A DNA stretch of 64,000 bases from Coriobacteriaceae bacterium EMTCatB1 (GCA_001950395.1 BDLO01000001.1:1215979-1279978); one strand, 5' to 3'; counted from the stretch's first letter, positions 7,737 to 15,747 are shown. A program made the numbers and translations. Notes: generated by a model from the letters alone, not told the origin.

Positions 7737-10409
7737 ATGAGCACCACACGGCTCCAGACGGCAACGGGACGCCGCGGCGGCACACGTCGCGGCTTCGCTG
7801 CGCTCGCAGCCCTGCTCGTTGCGGTGCTGCTCGCTCCAGCGCTGCCGAGCGTCGCGCTCGTCCGTACGACCATCACGATAGACGGCGCGTTCGCTGACTG
7901 GGCCCGCGTCTTCGAAGATCCCGCGAACTGCGTCTACGACGCCACGGGAGATTCGTCGAGCTCCAACACCGACCTCACCGTGCTCGCGTCCACCTACGAC
8001 GACACCTACCTGTACCACTACATCCGCCGCGCCGCCACCGGCGGTGGCGCTGCCGCTCCGAGGTACACGGTGTACCTCGACCTCGACGGCGACGGTCGCC
8101 TAAAGAACACGGACATGGCGGTCGTCTACAAGCTCACCGGCAAGAACACCTTCTCGTCAGGCACGCTGTACCGGTACGTGCCTTCTGACGTCACGAACGG
8201 CGACCCGATGCCGGGCGACGCGGGCAAGCCGGCAGGATCGCTGGGCGCGCAGGTGACGGCGACCATAGCGGGCGCTGGCGCTCCCGGCGGCGTCGAGCTC
8301 GAGACCCGCATCCCGTGGAGCGCGCTCGGCGTGCCCGCCGACTCGCCCGTCGGCATGCAGTTCACCTCCGACCTCGGCAGCGCTTCGGACAGCTCGGACG
8401 TGGTCTCTCTCCGGCGCTACGGCGTCTCGCTCGAACCCGACCGCGCGTCCGGCGCCTCTGCGGACACGACGGTCACCTACGTGCACACGCTGACGAACCT
8501 CGGCAACACGCAGGCCACCTTCAACCTGGCTGCGGACTCCTCCAAGCGCTGGCAAGCGACCATCACGCTCGCCTCTACCGGGCAGCCGATCACGAGCGTG
8601 ACGCTCGCTGCCGGCGCCTCCGTCGAGATCGCCGTGCTCCTCCGTGTTCCCGCCAACGCCGCAGACGGCACCCGGGACACGCTCACGGTGACGGCGACGC
8701 ACGCACAGAAGACCGACGTCGCCGACACGGCGACAGACGTCACCACCGTCGGGCCCGTGCTCATCATCCCCGACCAGTACGGCTCGATGGCGCCGGGCCA
8801 GACCATCACCTACCGCAACACGGTCACCAACAACACCGACGAGACGCGCACAATCACGCTGACGGCGTCCTCCGACAAAGGGTGGGCAGCCGAGATCCGT
8901 GACGGAAGCGGCGCTTCAGCGGTCACCTCGCTCACACTCTCGCCGCGTCAGAGCACCGTGATCACCGTCCTCGTGACGTTGCCTGCAAGCGCGCCGCTCG
9001 GCACCGTGAACGTCACCACGATCGCAGGCCAGGTCGTGGGGGCGCCCAACCTCAAGGGCAAAGGCTACGACACGACGACGGCGCGACCGGCGCTGAGCGT
9101 CGCCCCCGTCGCCGCCTCCGCGCCTGCGGGAGCAGGCAGCGCAGTCTGGTACCGCCACACAGTGCAGAACAGCTGGCCGACGACGAGGACGATCTCGCTG
9201 TCTGCCACATCCTCGCGCGTGTGGCCGGTGCAGGTGCTCGCCGCAGACGGGCTCACACCGATCACCACGCTCACGCTGGGCCCCAACGGCGGCGCGGCGG
9301 ACCTCGTCGTGCGAGTCCGTGTGCCTGCGGGCACAGCGGCAGGAACGGTCGATGACACCACGCTCACCTGCACCGCTGGCCCGCACACGGCGACTGCCAC
9401 CGATCGCACCACCGTCAGCTCGCTTGCGACCTTCGGAGTCGGCGGGTTCGGCGCGCCGCAGGACGCCTTCCAGCTCGGAGACACCGTGTACGCGCGCGGC
9501 ATGGGGCTGACGCCTGGCACGCAGGTGCGGTTCCAGTGGACAGACCCCTCGGGGACGGTCGTCCGCACCTCGAAGCTCATCAACGCCGACTCCACCGGCA
9601 TCGCGCAAGACGCGTACGTCATCGGCGCGACAGCTCCGGTCGGGACCTGGACGGTCACGCTCCTCAGCAGCACCGGCACGGTCATCGCCTCCTCGCCCTT
9701 CTACGTCGGCTACCGGGCCCGCGTCGCCGCCATGTCGGTGGCGGGAGGGGATGCCATCGAATCGACCTTGACCGTATCCACCACCCTCGCAAACGAGGGC
9801 GCTGTTCCGCTTGCCGGGACGACGGCCCGCTGGGTAATCTGGCGCGACGAGGACTCGGACGGCGCCTTCGGCCCTGGCGACGGTTACCTCGCGCCTGACG
9901 GCTCCTGGGCGACCTACGGGAGCGGTGCCGGGTACACGCACGAGGCGACGGGAATCGCCGTTGGGTCCGGCTCTCAGGCGTCACTGACGTGGGAGGCTCC
10001 CACGATGGGACTGCCGATCGCAGGCGAGTATCACCTGAGCGCCGTGTGGTCGACGTCCACGGGCATGACGATCGCGCAGCGCGAGACCGTCTTCACCGCC
10101 GTGCCTGGCTCGCCGTGGATCGAGCTCACGCTCTCGGAGACCTCCGTCGACTTCGGCGACGTCGTCCCGGGCGTCGTGTACGAGCGCCCGAACCTGGGCG
10201 TCTTGGTCCGCGCGAACGTCGCATTCGACCTCGTGCAGACGCTCAGTGGCGCGGTGTCCTCGCTCGGGCTTTCCGCGCAGCTCGGCTCGCTTTTCAGCCA
10301 GGCGAGCGGCGAGCGCGCGTACACCGACGCAATCCGCATCGACGTTCCGTGGGACACGGATCCCGGCACGTACACGGCATCTGTGGTCTACACGGTGGTC
10401 GCACGATGA
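7737..10409 (+). CDS. Large secreted multi-domain surface protein with Ig-like repeats
   Basis: 890 residues with a signal peptide (basic to residue 18, hydrophobic to about 33, likely cleavage near APALPSVA). Residues about 42-225 resemble a CBM9/DOMON-like beta domain (TITIDGAFADWARVF, YLDLDGDGRL). Three repeats of about 105 residues follow (about 228-338, 342-445, 452-560), each with a pattern such as TVTYVHTLTNLGNT and VTLAAGASVEIAVLLRVPA, like alpha-galactosidase NEW3 domains. Two further Ig-like domains follow; the last (about 800-890) begins SETSVDFGDVVPG and resembles the downstream small protein (PATVDLGDVDP). An Asp-rich segment, DEDSDGAFGPGDG, may bind calcium. No sortase motif, SLH domain or C-terminal helix is seen. 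GGAAGG precedes the ATG. Confidence 0.7.
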   Translation: MSTTRLQTATGRRGGTRRGFAALAALLVAVLLAPALPSVALVRTTITIDGAFADWARVFEDPANCVYDATGDSSSSNTDLTVLASTYDDTYLYHYIRRAATGGGAAAPRYTVYLDLDGDGRLKNTDMAVVYKLTGKNTFSSGTLYRYVPSDVTNGDPMPGDAGKPAGSLGAQVTATIAGAGAPGGVELETRIPWSALGVPADSPVGMQFTSDLGSASDSSDVVSLRRYGVSLEPDRASGASADTTVTYVHTLTNLGNTQATFNLAADSSKRWQATITLASTGQPITSVTLAAGASVEIAVLLRVPANAADGTRDTLTVTATHAQKTDVADTATDVTTVGPVLIIPDQYGSMAPGQTITYRNTVTNNTDETRTITLTASSDKGWAAEIRDGSGASAVTSLTLSPRQSTVITVLVTLPASAPLGTVNVTTIAGQVVGAPNLKGKGYDTTTARPALSVAPVAASAPAGAGSAVWYRHTVQNSWPTTRTISLSATSSRVWPVQVLAADGLTPITTLTLGPNGGAADLVVRVRVPAGTAAGTVDDTTLTCTAGPHTATATDRTTVSSLATFGVGGFGAPQDAFQLGDTVYARGMGLTPGTQVRFQWTDPSGTVVRTSKLINADSTGIAQDAYVIGATAPVGTWTVTLLSSTGTVIASSPFYVGYRARVAAMSVAGGDAIESTLTVSTTLANEGAVPLAGTTARWVIWRDEDSDGAFGPGDGYLAPDGSWATYGSGAGYTHEATGIAVGSGSQASLTWEAPTMGLPIAGEYHLSAVWSTSTGMTIAQRETVFTAVPGSPWIELTLSETSVDFGDVVPGVVYERPNLGVLVRANVAFDLVQTLSGAVSSLGLSAQLGSLFSQASGERAYTDAIRIDVPWDTDPGTYTASVVYTVVAR

Positions 10410-10449
10410 GAAGACGGTCGACACAGCGGTTCCATCTTCCACGAGATGC

Positions 10450-10536
10450 TCCGCTCGTCTGCGCTATGTGCCGCTCGTCACGCTATTTCGCCGCGCGGCA
10501 GACGAGCGTCAAGCGAGGTGGTGCGTAGGCCGATAC
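10450..10536 (+). promoter_or_regulatory. Promoter/operator module B of the surface-protein locus
   Basis: Two direct copies, TCCGCTCGT (10450-10458) and GCCGCTCGT (10470-10478), lie 20 bp apart, with an inverted GACGAGCG at 10501-10508. A sigma-28-like pair follows: TCAAG (10509-10513), a 15-bp spacer and GCCGATAC (10529-10536). CCGCTCGTCA is 59 bp upstream of CCGATACA, as in modules A and C. The leader of about 75 nt contains a small hairpin, CGGCC-AGAA-GGCCG (10547-10560). Confidence 0.6.
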
Positions 10537-10619
10537 ACGCACCAGACGGCCAGAAGGCCGACATTCGAAGGAAGACAGCCCGGGAAGGGCGACCGGTTCA
10601 GAAGAGAAAGGAACCAACG

Positions 10620-11030
10620 ATGAAAAGGACCATCCTGATCGCAGTCGCAGTCGCGGCGCTCGTGTTCGGCGTCGTGGCCTACGCGAACGCCGCAACGAGC
10701 GGCTCCGTCACCGTGAGCGCGACCGTGAAGCCGCAGATGGAGATCACCGTGCCCGCGACGGTCGACCTCGGCGACGTCGATCCGTACACGCCAGCCACCG
10801 GCACCGTGACCGTCACCGGCAAGTCCAACAAGAACGCTACGCTCTCGGCGTCCGTCAACGCTGGCACCTTCACGACGCTCAACAGCACAGTCGCTGATGC
10901 GTCGCCCGTCGCCTGGGGCAAGGGCGGCAACCTGAGCTACGACGACACCGTCACCGGCACGGTCGACTGGAGCATCGACGCTGGCACGGTCGTGAGCGGC
11001 CAGGTCACCTACACGATCGCGCAGCCGTAA
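10620..11030 (+). CDS. Small secreted beta-rich surface protein
   Basis: 136 residues. The N-terminus MKRTILIAVAVAALVFGVVA is a typical signal peptide with likely cleavage after YANA. The mature part begins ATSGSVTVSATVKPQMEITV and is Val/Thr-rich, predicted as all-beta. PATVDLGDVDPYTPATGTVT matches the start of the last domain of the large upstream protein, and ATSGSVTVSA matches the start of the next small protein (ATSGTVTVTA), so the three are related. There is no anchor motif, so it may be released or assembled onto a partner. AAAGGA lies seven bases before the ATG. A strong terminator follows. Confidence 0.68.
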   Translation: MKRTILIAVAVAALVFGVVAYANAATSGSVTVSATVKPQMEITVPATVDLGDVDPYTPATGTVTVTGKSNKNATLSASVNAGTFTTLNSTVADASPVAWGKGGNLSYDDTVTGTVDWSIDAGTVVSGQVTYTIAQP

Positions 11031-11055
11031 CAGCACCGCGCACACGAGCGTCAAG

Positions 11056-11088
11056 AGAAGCCCCCGCGTGCGCGGGGGCTTCTTCTTT
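11056..11088 (+). terminator. Rho-independent terminator
   Basis: GC-rich hairpin with arms AGAAGCCCCCGC and GCGGGGGCTTCT around a GTGC-type loop, followed by TCTTT. It ends the transcript of the small surface protein 26 bp after its stop and isolates it from the next module. Confidence 0.9.
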
Positions 11089-11124
11089 GTCCCTGAATCC
11101 GTCTACCGCTTCGCGTGCCTCAGC

Positions 11125-11199
11125 CGAACGGTACCGTTCGTCAGATAAACGGCTCAACTAGCCGTTCATCGCTAAATTACTTCCGTTGGGTGCCGATAT
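11125..11199 (+). promoter_or_regulatory. Promoter/operator module C of the surface-protein locus
   Basis: Contains a perfect 16-bp palindrome, CGAACGGTACCGTTCG (11125-11140), which includes ACCGTTCGT (11133-11141), an exact match to the LytTR repeat consensus. A second copy, GCCGTTCAT (11161-11169), forms an inverted repeat with AACGGC (11148-11153). A sigma-28-like promoter follows: TAAA (11173-11176), 15 bp, GCCGATAT (11192-11199). CCGTTCGTCA to CCGATATA is again 59 bp. Confidence 0.65.
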
Positions 11200-11228
11200 A
11201 GAAGGCAGAGCGGAAGGAGGCGGGCACG

Positions 11229-11525
11229 ATGAAGCGGACCAAGACGATGAGGGTAATCGGAGCCGGGATCCTCGCGGCGCTGCTCATCGCTTCGGCCGCC
11301 TTCGCCGCCACGAGCGGCACCGTCACGGTCACCGCTCGCGTCCGGGCGTACGCGGCCATCACTCAGACTGACGCGCAGCACGTGCTCGTCAAGGCCAACA
11401 CCCCGTGGACGCTCGAAATCCTCACGCTAACCGGCGAGAAGGTGCGTGTCGACGGCTTCAAGACGAGCGGGACCGCAGTCGAGCTTCCCGAGAACGCAGC
11501 CGCCTACTCGCTCATCTGGGACTGA
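11229..11525 (+). CDS. Small secreted surface protein with a WxL-like motif
   Basis: 98 residues. The signal peptide spans about 1-27 (MRVIGAGILAALLIASAAFA, cleavage after AFA). The mature start ATSGTVTVTARV is paralogous to the preceding small protein. NTPWTLEILTL contains Trp-x-Leu, reminiscent of the WxL motif of Gram-positive surface proteins, and a convergent DUF916-like gene (the WxL-associated family) lies next to it. The real WxL domain is much longer, so this is only suggestive. GGAAGGAGG lies eight bases before the ATG. Its 3' end overlaps the convergent gene by 22 bp. Confidence 0.65.
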   Translation: MKRTKTMRVIGAGILAALLIASAAFAATSGTVTVTARVRAYAAITQTDAQHVLVKANTPWTLEILTLTGEKVRVDGFKTSGTAVELPENAAAYSLIWD

Positions 11526-12568
11526 TCGCCCTCGCTGATCCCTGGCGCCTCGCGGATCGCGCTGCGAGCCTGCGCCCTTCGCGCCTCGCGCCGCTCCCGC
11601 TCGATCTTGCGAGTCGCCGCTTTCACACTCGCGCGCCACGACGCCCACATGGCGAAGCCGCCCACGATCACGATGACGGCGATGGCGAGCCACAGCGGAA
11701 CCACCCACACCGTGCGCTGCTCGGTCAGGCGCTCCGGGATGTCTGTTTGCGCGCCCTCGCGCGGATACTCGACGTCGAGCCGGACCGCGTACCTACCGAG
11801 CATCACGCCGCCTGGCCTGAGCACGCCCGCGTTCTCCGCCATCGCACCAGCGTATACAGTCGTCTCGGTCGCCTCCTGACTCACGAGCTCGGCGCCAGAG
11901 GGCGCCTGCAGCGTGATCGTGGCGCGCACGATCTTGTCGATGTTGCCCTCGTTGCGCACCGCGTACGAGTACGGGACGCGATCGCCGATGATGAACGAGC
12001 GCACGACGAACGGCTTGATGAGCAGCCGCTCGACGATCTCGCCCTTGACCCGGATCCTGATGCGCGACGCCAGGCGACCCGACACCACCGCGTGCGCCTT
12101 GTCAGCGCTCACGTTCTTCGGAGGCGCCATCTCGAAGAACAGCAGAATCTGGTGGTCCCCGGGCGGCACGCCCTCGGGCACCTCGAATGTGAAGTCCACC
12201 TGCTTGCGCTCGTTCGGCGCAAGCTCGATGTACGGCACGTTGCCGCGGGACTTCATCTCGCTCGACATCTTCACCTGGAGCCACGACGCCGGGTTGTCGA
12301 TGCCGCCGACGTCGCCCGGCTTCGGGATCTCGAACGAGATGCGACCTTCCTCGTCGATGACCTGGTTGCCCGCGTAGATGTAGACCTCGATGGGCTCCTT
12401 GCTCGGGTTCATGACGACGACCGAGCCCTGGCCCTTCTGGCCGGCAGCCACCTGGAAGTCGAAGGAGCCCGTCGAGAGCGCGAGGGTGCGCTCAGCCGAC
12501 GCCGCAGCGGGGACCAGCAGCACGAGTGCTGCGACCAGCAGCGCGAGCGCGCGTGTCTTGCGCCTCAC
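11504..12568 (-). CDS. Membrane-anchored DUF916/WxLIP-like surface protein
   Basis: 354 residues. A signal peptide (about 1-25, ending AAASA) is followed by an extracellular beta-rich region typical of DUF916/WxL-interacting proteins: LSTGSFDFQVAAGQKGQGSV, VVMNPSKEPIEVYIYAGNQV, and EVPEGVPPGDHQILLFF followed by a second Ig-like domain. One membrane helix near the C-terminus (VVPLWLAIAVIVIVGGFAMW) precedes a basic cytoplasmic tail. DUF916 proteins anchor WxL proteins and bind peptidoglycan. The GTG start overlaps the TGA of the LytTR regulator (GTGA), tying this protein to that regulator. It faces the secreted proteins it may hold on the surface. Confidence 0.72.
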   Translation of the reverse strand: MRRKTRALALLVAALVLLVPAAASAERTLALSTGSFDFQVAAGQKGQGSVVVMNPSKEPIEVYIYAGNQVIDEEGRISFEIPKPGDVGGIDNPASWLQVKMSSEMKSRGNVPYIELAPNERKQVDFTFEVPEGVPPGDHQILLFFEMAPPKNVSADKAHAVVSGRLASRIRIRVKGEIVERLLIKPFVVRSFIIGDRVPYSYAVRNEGNIDKIVRATITLQAPSGAELVSQEATETTVYAGAMAENAGVLRPGGVMLGRYAVRLDVEYPREGAQTDIPERLTEQRTVWVVPLWLAIAVIVIVGGFAMWASWRASVKAATRKIERERREARRAQARSAIREAPGISEGDQSQMSE

Positions 12569-13308
12569 AGCCCCACCGCTTCCTTGAACTGCTTGAGGTG
12601 GCGGCGAGCTACGGGGATCTGCGTCTCGTCGCGGTCGGTGACGACCACCACGTACGCCCCGTCGACGCGCAGGATCTCCTTGATCTTCTCGAGGTTCACG
12701 ATGAAGCTGCGATGCACGCGCTCGAAGCGCTCTTTGGCGAACCGCTCCTCGATGTCCGAGAGCGTCAGATCGACGAGGTACTGGTTCTCGTAGGTGTGCA
12801 CGTACGTCGACTTGTTCTTGGCCGAGATGTACACGATGTCGTCCACGCTCAACAGCACCGTCCGTCCGCCCTTGCGCACCGCCAGCTTGCGGAACTCGCT
12901 CTCGCCATCGCGCACCCGCACCGCTGCCCGCGGACGCGTCTTGGCCAGACTCTGGACGCGCGCCGAGAGCTCCATGAGGTTGAACGGCTTGGTGACGTAC
13001 TGCTGCACGCCTTGCTTGAACGCGAGGATCTTCGCGAGGTCCTGCGTCTTGGCGGTGAGCATGATGACGGGGATGTCGGCGGTCTCGGGGTTGTTGCGGA
13101 TCTCCATGAGCGCCATCCAGCCGTCGACGCGCGGCATCATGATGTCGAGCAGGATGACGTCGACCGCCTCGCGAGCGAGGACCTCGAGCGCCTCTCCCCC
13201 GTCGCCCGCAGACAGCACCTTCATGCCGTCCGCCTCGAGCCCCATGCGGATCATGTCGACGATGGCCGGATCGTCATCGACCACCAGCACGGTGATGGGC
13301 TCGTCCAT
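12565..13308 (-). CDS. Response regulator with receiver and LytTR DNA-binding domains
   Basis: 247 residues. The receiver domain spans about 3-125: acidic pocket D11-D13, phospho-acceptor D55 (VILLDIMMPRVDG), the Thr of IMLTAK and the Lys of VTKPFN. The LytTR domain covers about 150-245 (VDDIVYISAKNKSTYVHTYE, RVHRSFIVNLEKI). LytTR regulators bind pairs of short direct repeats upstream of weak promoters, and matching repeats precede the three secreted genes nearby. No cognate kinase is adjacent. The ATG used has GAAGGGA upstream; a longer frame adds 32 unlikely residues. It is coupled to the DUF916-like gene by a 4-bp overlap. Confidence 0.92.
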   Translation of the reverse strand: MDEPITVLVVDDDPAIVDMIRMGLEADGMKVLSAGDGGEALEVLAREAVDVILLDIMMPRVDGWMALMEIRNNPETADIPVIMLTAKTQDLAKILAFKQGVQQYVTKPFNLMELSARVQSLAKTRPRAAVRVRDGESEFRKLAVRKGGRTVLLSVDDIVYISAKNKSTYVHTYENQYLVDLTLSDIEERFAKERFERVHRSFIVNLEKIKEILRVDGAYVVVVTDRDETQIPVARRHLKQFKEAVGL

Positions 13309-13392
13309 GTGAGTCCCTTCCGACGACCGTTTTCCCGTGCCTGCGAGCCGCTCGTCCCCCAGTATGTGCCGACGAGCGCCCGCCGTGCGGCG

Positions 13393-13398
13393 AGTATA
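13393..13398 (-). promoter_or_regulatory. Candidate -10 of the LytTR regulator operon
   Basis: TATACT on the minus strand, about 85 bp upstream of the response-regulator start, in the context GCGGTATACTCG. No good -35 hexamer is visible, which fits an activator-dependent promoter. Confidence 0.45.
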
Positions 13399-13419
13399 CC
13401 GCACGTCGGGCGATGCGGG

Positions 13420-14853
13420 CTAGCCGCGCTCCTTGAGGTACCTGTCGATGGCCCGAGCGGCCCGCTTGCCGGCTCCCATCGCCAGTATCACGGTCGCGGA
13501 TCCCGTCACGATGTCCCCGCCCGCGAAGACGCCCGGCAGACTGGTGGCGCCGTCCCCGTCCGTGAGGATGTAGCCGCGCGACGAGACCTCGAGCCCCGGC
13601 GCCGCCTTGGTGAGCAACGGGTTCGCGCGCGTGCCTACCGCCACGATGACGGTGTCGCAGTCGATCGTGTGCTCCGAACCGACCACGCACACGGGAGCGC
13701 GGCGGCCGCTCTCGTCGGGCTCCCCGAGCTGCATGTCCGTCACCACCATGCCGGTGACCCAGCCGTCCTTGCCGACGATCTCCTGCGGCGAGCACAGCAT
13801 CTTGAACTCGATGCCCTCCTCGCGCGCATGGTGGACCTCCTCACGACGCGCGGGCATCTCCTCCTCGGAGCGCCGGTACACCAGGAACACCTGCTCCGCC
13901 CCGAGACGCTTCGCCGTGCGCGCGGCATCCATCGCGACGTTGCCGCCGCCGACCACCGCCACCTTCCGGCCGCGCCACACGGGGGTGTCCGCCTTCGGGA
14001 ACTCGTACGCGCGCATGAGGTTCACGCGCGTGAGGAACTCGTTGGCCGAGTACACGCCGTTCAGGTTCTCACCGGGGACACCGAGGAACACCGGCAGCCC
14101 CGCCCCGACGCCGATGAACACGGCGTCGAAGCCCTGCTCGCTCATGAGCTCGTCGAGCGTGTAGGTGGCCCCGATGACGGCGTCTGTGACGATCTCGACC
14201 CCCATCATCCGAAGCGCTTCGATCTCGGCGGCCACGATCGTCTTCGGTAGACGGAACTCCGGGATGCCGTAGGTGAGCACGCCTCCAGGCGCGTGCAGCG
14301 ACTCGAATACCGTCACCGCGTGCCCGAAGCGCTGAAGCTCGCCGGCGCACGCGAGCCCGGCCGGCCCGGATCCGACGACGGCGACCCTGCGCCCGCTGTC
14401 AGGTCCCACCTCGGGCTGGCAGCGGTGCTCCAGGTCGCACGAGAGGTCGTAGTCGCCCAAGAAGCGCTCAAGGCGTCCGATGGCCACCGGCTCGCCTTTG
14501 CGCGCCAGCACGCACGCCGCCTCGCACTGCTCCTCCTGAGGGCAGACGCGACCGCAGACCGCAGGCAGCGCGTTGCGCTCCTTGATGACCGCCACGCCAC
14601 CGGCGTAGTCACGCTCGAGGATGCGAGCGATGAACGACTTGATGTCGATGTTGACCGGGCACCCCGCGATGCACGTCGGGTTGGCGCACTGCAAGCAGCG
14701 ATCGGCCTCGGCGAGGGCCTCCTCTTCGCTGTATCCGAGCGCCACCTCCTCGAAGTCGCTCGCGCGCTCGACGGGGTCGCGCTCGGGCATCGGGGTGCGC
14801 GGAGCGCGCGACGGACGCCTGCGGCCGGTCTCGTCTACAGGTGGCATCGGCAC
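13420..14853 (-). CDS. nfnB: NADH-dependent ferredoxin:NADP+ oxidoreductase subunit NfnB (GltD-like flavoprotein)
   Basis: Large subunit of the electron-bifurcating transhydrogenase, which couples reduced ferredoxin, NADH and NADP+. The 477 residues follow the glutamate-synthase small-subunit plan: an N-terminal double [4Fe-4S] region (CLQCANPTCIAGCP and CGRVCPQEEQCEAAC), an FAD site (VAVVGSGPAGLACAGEL) and an NADPH site (VAVVGGGNVAMDAARTA). Because it overlaps an NfnA-type partner by 19 bp and no large glutamate synthase subunit is present, NfnB is preferred over GltD. ATG at 14853 is used; 14847 is possible. Confidence 0.9.
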   Translation of the reverse strand: MPMPPVDETGRRRPSRAPRTPMPERDPVERASDFEEVALGYSEEEALAEADRCLQCANPTCIAGCPVNIDIKSFIARILERDYAGGVAVIKERNALPAVCGRVCPQEEQCEAACVLARKGEPVAIGRLERFLGDYDLSCDLEHRCQPEVGPDSGRRVAVVGSGPAGLACAGELQRFGHAVTVFESLHAPGGVLTYGIPEFRLPKTIVAAEIEALRMMGVEIVTDAVIGATYTLDELMSEQGFDAVFIGVGAGLPVFLGVPGENLNGVYSANEFLTRVNLMRAYEFPKADTPVWRGRKVAVVGGGNVAMDAARTAKRLGAEQVFLVYRRSEEEMPARREEVHHAREEGIEFKMLCSPQEIVGKDGWVTGMVVTDMQLGEPDESGRRAPVCVVGSEHTIDCDTVIVAVGTRANPLLTKAAPGLEVSSRGYILTDGDGATSLPGVFAGGDIVTGSATVILAMGAGKRAARAIDRYLKERG

Positions 14854-15674
14854 TCCTTGCTGTACTCGACGTCGGCCTCGCGCTCCATGTCGGCGTACAC
14901 CCGTTGGCGGCTCATGAGCTCCTCGAAGTCCACGAGGTGTCCGTCGAAGTCCGGGCCGTCGACGCAGCCGAACTTCGTCTCACCGCCGACCGTCACGCGG
15001 CACGCGCCGCACATGCCCGTCCCGTCCACCATGATCGGGTTGAGCGACACGGTACAGGGCACGCCGCGCTCCTTGGTGGTCTGCGCGCAGAACTTCATCA
15101 TGATCGCCGGTCCGATCGCCATCGCGTGGTCGATCGCCCCCGCGTCGGCCAGACGCGCGAGCGGCGCAGTCACGAGCCCCTTCTCGCCCGCAGACCCGTC
15201 GTCGGTGACGACGATGAGCTCCTTGAGCGGCAACGCCTCGAACTCGTCGATGAGTATGAGCAGGTCCTTCGTGCGAGCGCCGACGATGACCGTGACCTCG
15301 TTGCCGGCCTCGACCATGGCTCGCGCCACCGGGTACGCGACTGCGGTGCCGACGCCGCCGCCGACGACCGCGACGCGCCCCAGCCCCTCGACGTGCGTAG
15401 GCGTCCCGAGCGGCCCCACCACGTCAGCGAGGACCTCGCCGGGCTCCATGTGCGAGAGCATGTGCGTCGTCTTGCCGACCCGCATGAAGATGAAGCGGAT
15501 CCACCCCTCGTCGGCCGACCAATCGCTGAAGGTGAGCGGGATGCGCTCGCCGCCCTCGGCGACGCGGAGCATCAGGAACTGTCCCGCACGCGCTTTCCGC
15601 GCGATCTGCGGCGCCTCCACGCCCATTTCGAACACCGACTCAGACAGCTGCCGCTTGTGCACTATCGAGAACAT
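14835..15674 (-). CDS. nfnA: NADH-dependent ferredoxin:NADP+ oxidoreductase subunit NfnA
   Basis: 279 residues. An FAD-binding beta-barrel of the ferredoxin-reductase type (ARAGQFLMLRVAEGGERIPL) is followed by an NAD-binding fold (VAVVGGGVGTAVAYPVARAM) and a C-terminal [2Fe-2S] region with MCGACRVTVGGETKFGCVDG. This is the NfnA/SudB arrangement; PyrK and HydG-type reductases are the close alternatives, but the NfnB partner directly downstream decides it. The ATG follows a GGAAG site. A palindromic promoter lies 36 bp upstream. Confidence 0.9.
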   Translation of the reverse strand: MFSIVHKRQLSESVFEMGVEAPQIARKARAGQFLMLRVAEGGERIPLTFSDWSADEGWIRFIFMRVGKTTHMLSHMEPGEVLADVVGPLGTPTHVEGLGRVAVVGGGVGTAVAYPVARAMVEAGNEVTVIVGARTKDLLILIDEFEALPLKELIVVTDDGSAGEKGLVTAPLARLADAGAIDHAMAIGPAIMMKFCAQTTKERGVPCTVSLNPIMVDGTGMCGACRVTVGGETKFGCVDGPDFDGHLVDFEELMSRQRVYADMEREADVEYSKECRCHL

Positions 15675-15709
15675 CGTTCTTCCAGTCCTCGCTCGGAACG
15701 GTGCTGCCC

Positions 15710-15719
15710 AGTATATACT
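15710..15719. promoter_or_regulatory. Palindromic bidirectional -10 element
   Basis: AGTATATACT reads TATACT on both strands. It lies between the divergent nfnAB and ApbE genes, 29-36 bp from each start, so one element can serve both directions. Confidence 0.6.
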
Positions 15720-15747
15720 CGCAGCGGCTGAAGGGAGGAGGCGGACG

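Noticed and set aside
10537-10619. Riboswitch (c-di-GMP type) in the leader of the small surface protein
   Set aside because: A small hairpin is present, but the conserved GEMM core elements are absent.
13347-13355. GCCGCTCGT upstream of the LytTR regulator, as a possible autoregulatory site
   Set aside because: Single copy, no 59-bp partner box, and GCTCG/GAGCG strings are very common in this sequence, so chance is likely.
13420-14853. Glutamate synthase small subunit
   Set aside because: The sequence fits GltD-like proteins, but the overlapping NfnA-type partner and absence of GltB favour NfnB.
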